Source: JBNARI01 sp049718765
GTDB taxonomy: Bacteria > Bacillota > Sulfobacillia > DUMF01
Assembly: GCA_049718765.1 (NCBI GenBank)
Contig: JBNARI010000036.1
Location: 1 to 14,204 of the forward strand
Direction: 5' to 3'
Length of the DNA stretch: 14,204 bases
Shown here piece by piece: positions 12,788-14,204 of the stretch (within the stretch, counting starts at the first letter, position 1; each line of letters begins with the position of its first letter). Made by a program: the position numbers and the translations under genes. The notes under the pieces were generated by a model, which ran no database searches, had not been told where the DNA came from, and saw only the letters and a program-made list of their open reading frames with translations.

Positions 12788-13849
12788 ATGGAGGCAGTCT
12801 TGCTCATGGGAGGCCAAGCCGCAAGGCTAAGACCACTGACGGAATCCATGCCCAAAGCTCTAGTTCCTATTGCAAATTTCCCCTACATAGAATGGGTAAT
12901 CGAGTACCTGGTTGCCAACGGAATTGACCACGTCGGGGTTGCCGCAGGCTACCTTCACAATGCCCTGGAGCGAGCCCTGAAAGGCTTAAGGGATACCGTA
13001 AACTTGGACCTTGCTGTGGAACGTGAACCCTTGGACACCGCAGGGGCAGTCCGAAATGCATGGCCCTTCCTGTTACATGAAAACTTCTTCGTGTTGAACG
13101 GGGATATCGTCACCACAATACCCCTGGCTGACCTCATGGAACAGCACCTTAAGCACAGGGCTTGGGTGACCATAGCTCTAGTGCCAGTGGAAGACCCAAG
13201 CAAGTTCGGTGCAGTTGTAGTAGGTGAACAAGGGAAGGTGCTGCAGTTTCTGGAAAAGCCCGCCAAAGGTCGGGCGCCTAGCAACCTAGTGAACGCGGGA
13301 ATCTATGTGTTCAACGGGAATACGCTACAGTACATACCACCAGCTAGCGCTTATTCCATCGAAAAGCAGCTGTACCCTGACTTGCTCCAGAAGGGACTCC
13401 CTGTCTTCGCAAAGGTGTTTCCCAACTCTTACTGGGCAGACGTAGGAACACCAGACAGCTGCATAAGATGCAACTTCGATGTGATCCAGCAGCGGATATT
13501 TCCGTTGAAGGCTCGGGAATCACGTCCCGGAATATGGGTGGCTGACAGCGCCCAAATCCGTTCTTCAGTGAGCCTGATGCCGCCCGTGCTAATTGGAGAC
13601 AACTGCTTAGTCGCACAGGAGTCTCAGGTGGGGCCATTCGCTGTACTTGGACCCAATTGCAGGATTGACCCTGGCGTAACAGTTAGAAGAAGCGTGCTTC
13701 TGGAAAACTGTGTAGTAGGAGCAAGGGCTAAAGTGGAAAGCTGCGTGCTTGGAACAGGTTGCGTGGTGCAGCCTGGTTCCACTACCCCCAAGCCCGTCTA
13801 CGGATGCGGCGAACTTGTTTCCACTAAGGAGGTAGCCAACCTTGCGTAG
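12788..13849 (+). CDS. NDP-sugar pyrophosphorylase, mannose-1-phosphate guanylyltransferase-like
   Basis: A 353-residue nucleotidyltransferase that makes an NDP-sugar from a hexose 1-phosphate and an NTP. The N-terminal Rossmann-like domain has a slightly altered signature loop, MGGQAARLRPLT (7-18), with the catalytic PK at 22-23, GAVRNAW, NGD (104-106, metal-binding D106), FGAVVV, FLEKP, VNAGIYVF and YWADVGTP. From about residue 240 there is a C-terminal left-handed beta-helix (repeats such as VLIGDNCLVAQESQVGPFAVLG), as in GMPP-type guanylyltransferases and GlmU relatives. AGGAGA lies 7 nt before ATG 12788. With the cupin upstream it suggests GDP-mannose or a related sugar, but nucleotide specificity cannot be read from sequence. 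Its stop overlaps the glycosyltransferase start by 8 bp. Confidence 0.9.
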   Translation: MEAVLLMGGQAARLRPLTESMPKALVPIANFPYIEWVIEYLVANGIDHVGVAAGYLHNALERALKGLRDTVNLDLAVEREPLDTAGAVRNAWPFLLHENFFVLNGDIVTTIPLADLMEQHLKHRAWVTIALVPVEDPSKFGAVVVGEQGKVLQFLEKPAKGRAPSNLVNAGIYVFNGNTLQYIPPASAYSIEKQLYPDLLQKGLPVFAKVFPNSYWADVGTPDSCIRCNFDVIQQRIFPLKARESRPGIWVADSAQIRSSVSLMPPVLIGDNCLVAQESQVGPFAVLGPNCRIDPGVTVRRSVLLENCVVGARAKVESCVLGTGCVVQPGSTTPKPVYGCGELVSTKEVANLA

Positions 13850-14105
13850 GACCGTTTGCTACGTGAGCACTTACCCGCCTAGGGAATGTGGTATTGCCAG
13901 CTTCACCTTTGACCTGACAGCGGCGGTGAGCTCCGCGCGCTGTGGTGCGGACCCCTTTGTAGTAGCCATGGTCCGGAATGAAGAACAGTCCGTAGATTAT
14001 GGGCCTCCCGTTCGGCTTGTGATCCTCCACGATGAGCCAGACGACTACCTGCGGGCAGCCGACGAAATAAACCAGAGCAGAGTGGAGTACGTAAGCCTTG
14101 GATAG
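13842..14105 (+). pseudogene. Glycosyltransferase gene truncated after about 86 residues
   Basis: The first 86 residues match the start of a bacterial GT4-type glycosyltransferase family: VCYVSTYPPRECGIASFTFDL (5-25), then DYLRAADEINQSRVEYVSL (68-86). Intact relatives continue with a Q-H-E-Y-G-I-F-G-G-type motif and run to several hundred residues. Here the frame reads Gly-stop at 14100-14105, and further stops follow. TTG 13842 is the start, with AAGGAGG 9 nt upstream. It overlaps the nucleotidyltransferase stop by 8 bp, so it belongs to the same operon and probably transferred the sugar made by it. Loss of homology coincides with the beginning of transposase-like sequence, so the gene is probably broken by a mobile element or joined at an assembly or rearrangement junction near 14099-14105. 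Confidence 0.8.
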
Positions 14106-14204
14106 TGTTAACGATGATAAGCAGGAATATGCAGTTCAGGGCATTGTACCAGTATTTCACGACGAGGAAAGACAATCCGTTGAAGACGAAGCAGGCGCTG
14201 ATAG
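14102..14204 (+). mobile_element. IS110-family transposase C-terminal fragment (runs off the window)
   Basis: A frame with codon phase at 14105 is open to the window end. It encodes MQFRALYQYFTTRKDNP followed by LKTKQALI (residues from 14129). This resembles the C-terminal region of IS110-family transposases, where FRALH-x-YYTTR-x-NPLKKKQ is followed by a helix and about 50 more residues. The DEDD catalytic N-terminal domain and the rest of the transposase domain are absent. The fragment therefore begins at a breakpoint next to the truncated glycosyltransferase, not at an intact element end. In-frame ATGs at 14114 and 14129 have no ribosome binding site. The call rests on about 30 residues. 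Confidence 0.65.

Noticed and set aside
13903..14175. Minus-strand 90-residue frame at the right end
   Set aside because: It crosses the glycosyltransferase/IS110 junction, and both plus-strand readings have recognisable homology, so it is a shadow.
1..14204. CRISPR arrays, tRNA or rRNA genes
   Set aside because: No regularly spaced repeats, cloverleaf-like sequences or rRNA motifs were seen by eye.

Overview
This window looks like chromosomal DNA from an endospore-forming, probably anaerobic and possibly thermophilic Firmicute of the clostridial kind. The evidence is a sleB-ypeB spore cortex-lytic pair, a Gram-positive-type LexA/DinR operator, a rubredoxin-containing redox protein, AAGGAGG-type ribosome binding sites with frequent GTG and TTG starts, and moderate-to-high GC. 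The species cannot be named from the sequence alone.

Layout. (1) Positions 1-276 (-) hold the 5' part of an IS607-family serine recombinase gene, cut by the window edge. (2) Positions 280-4821 (-) hold an SOS mutagenesis cassette in the order imuB-like Y-family polymerase, a DUF6504 protein and the error-prone polymerase DnaE2. A near-perfect LexA box (4936-4949) lies upstream. (3) Positions 5067-7344 (+) hold a rubredoxin/mono-cluster ferredoxin fusion, then sleB and ypeB. (4) Positions 7350-8713 (-) hold an adenosine-specific kinase family protein, an FmdB-type zinc ribbon protein and a DUF441 membrane protein. (5) Positions 8804-10513 (+) hold a secreted three-domain GH18 protein. (6) Positions 10505-11973 (-) hold a metallo-beta-lactamase-fold hydrolase and a GntR/FadR regulator whose coding ends overlap. 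(7) A spacer of about 350 bp may hide a small unannotated ORF on the minus strand. (8) Positions 12350 to the end (+) hold a sugar-nucleotide/glycan operon: a cupin of the mannose-6-phosphate isomerase II type, an NDP-sugar pyrophosphorylase and a glycosyltransferase. The glycosyltransferase breaks after about 86 residues, where sequence resembling the C-terminal part of an IS110-family transposase begins.

How the genes work together. DnaE2 with a catalytically degenerate ImuB is the known damage-induced mutagenic translesion system. Here it lacks a visible imuA but carries the DUF6504 gene. SleB and YpeB depend on each other for cortex hydrolysis at germination. The cupin, nucleotidyltransferase and glycosyltransferase probably make and transfer a nucleotide-activated hexose for a surface glycan.

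The most unusual points are the two mobile-element junctions. The IS607 element appears to supply the last codons and stop of dnaE2, and its own leaderless promoter lies inside them. The IS110-like remnant interrupts the glycosyltransferase. Other points are the rubredoxin fusion and the possible leaderless small ORF upstream of gntR. I found no clearly new multi-gene defence or mobile system.
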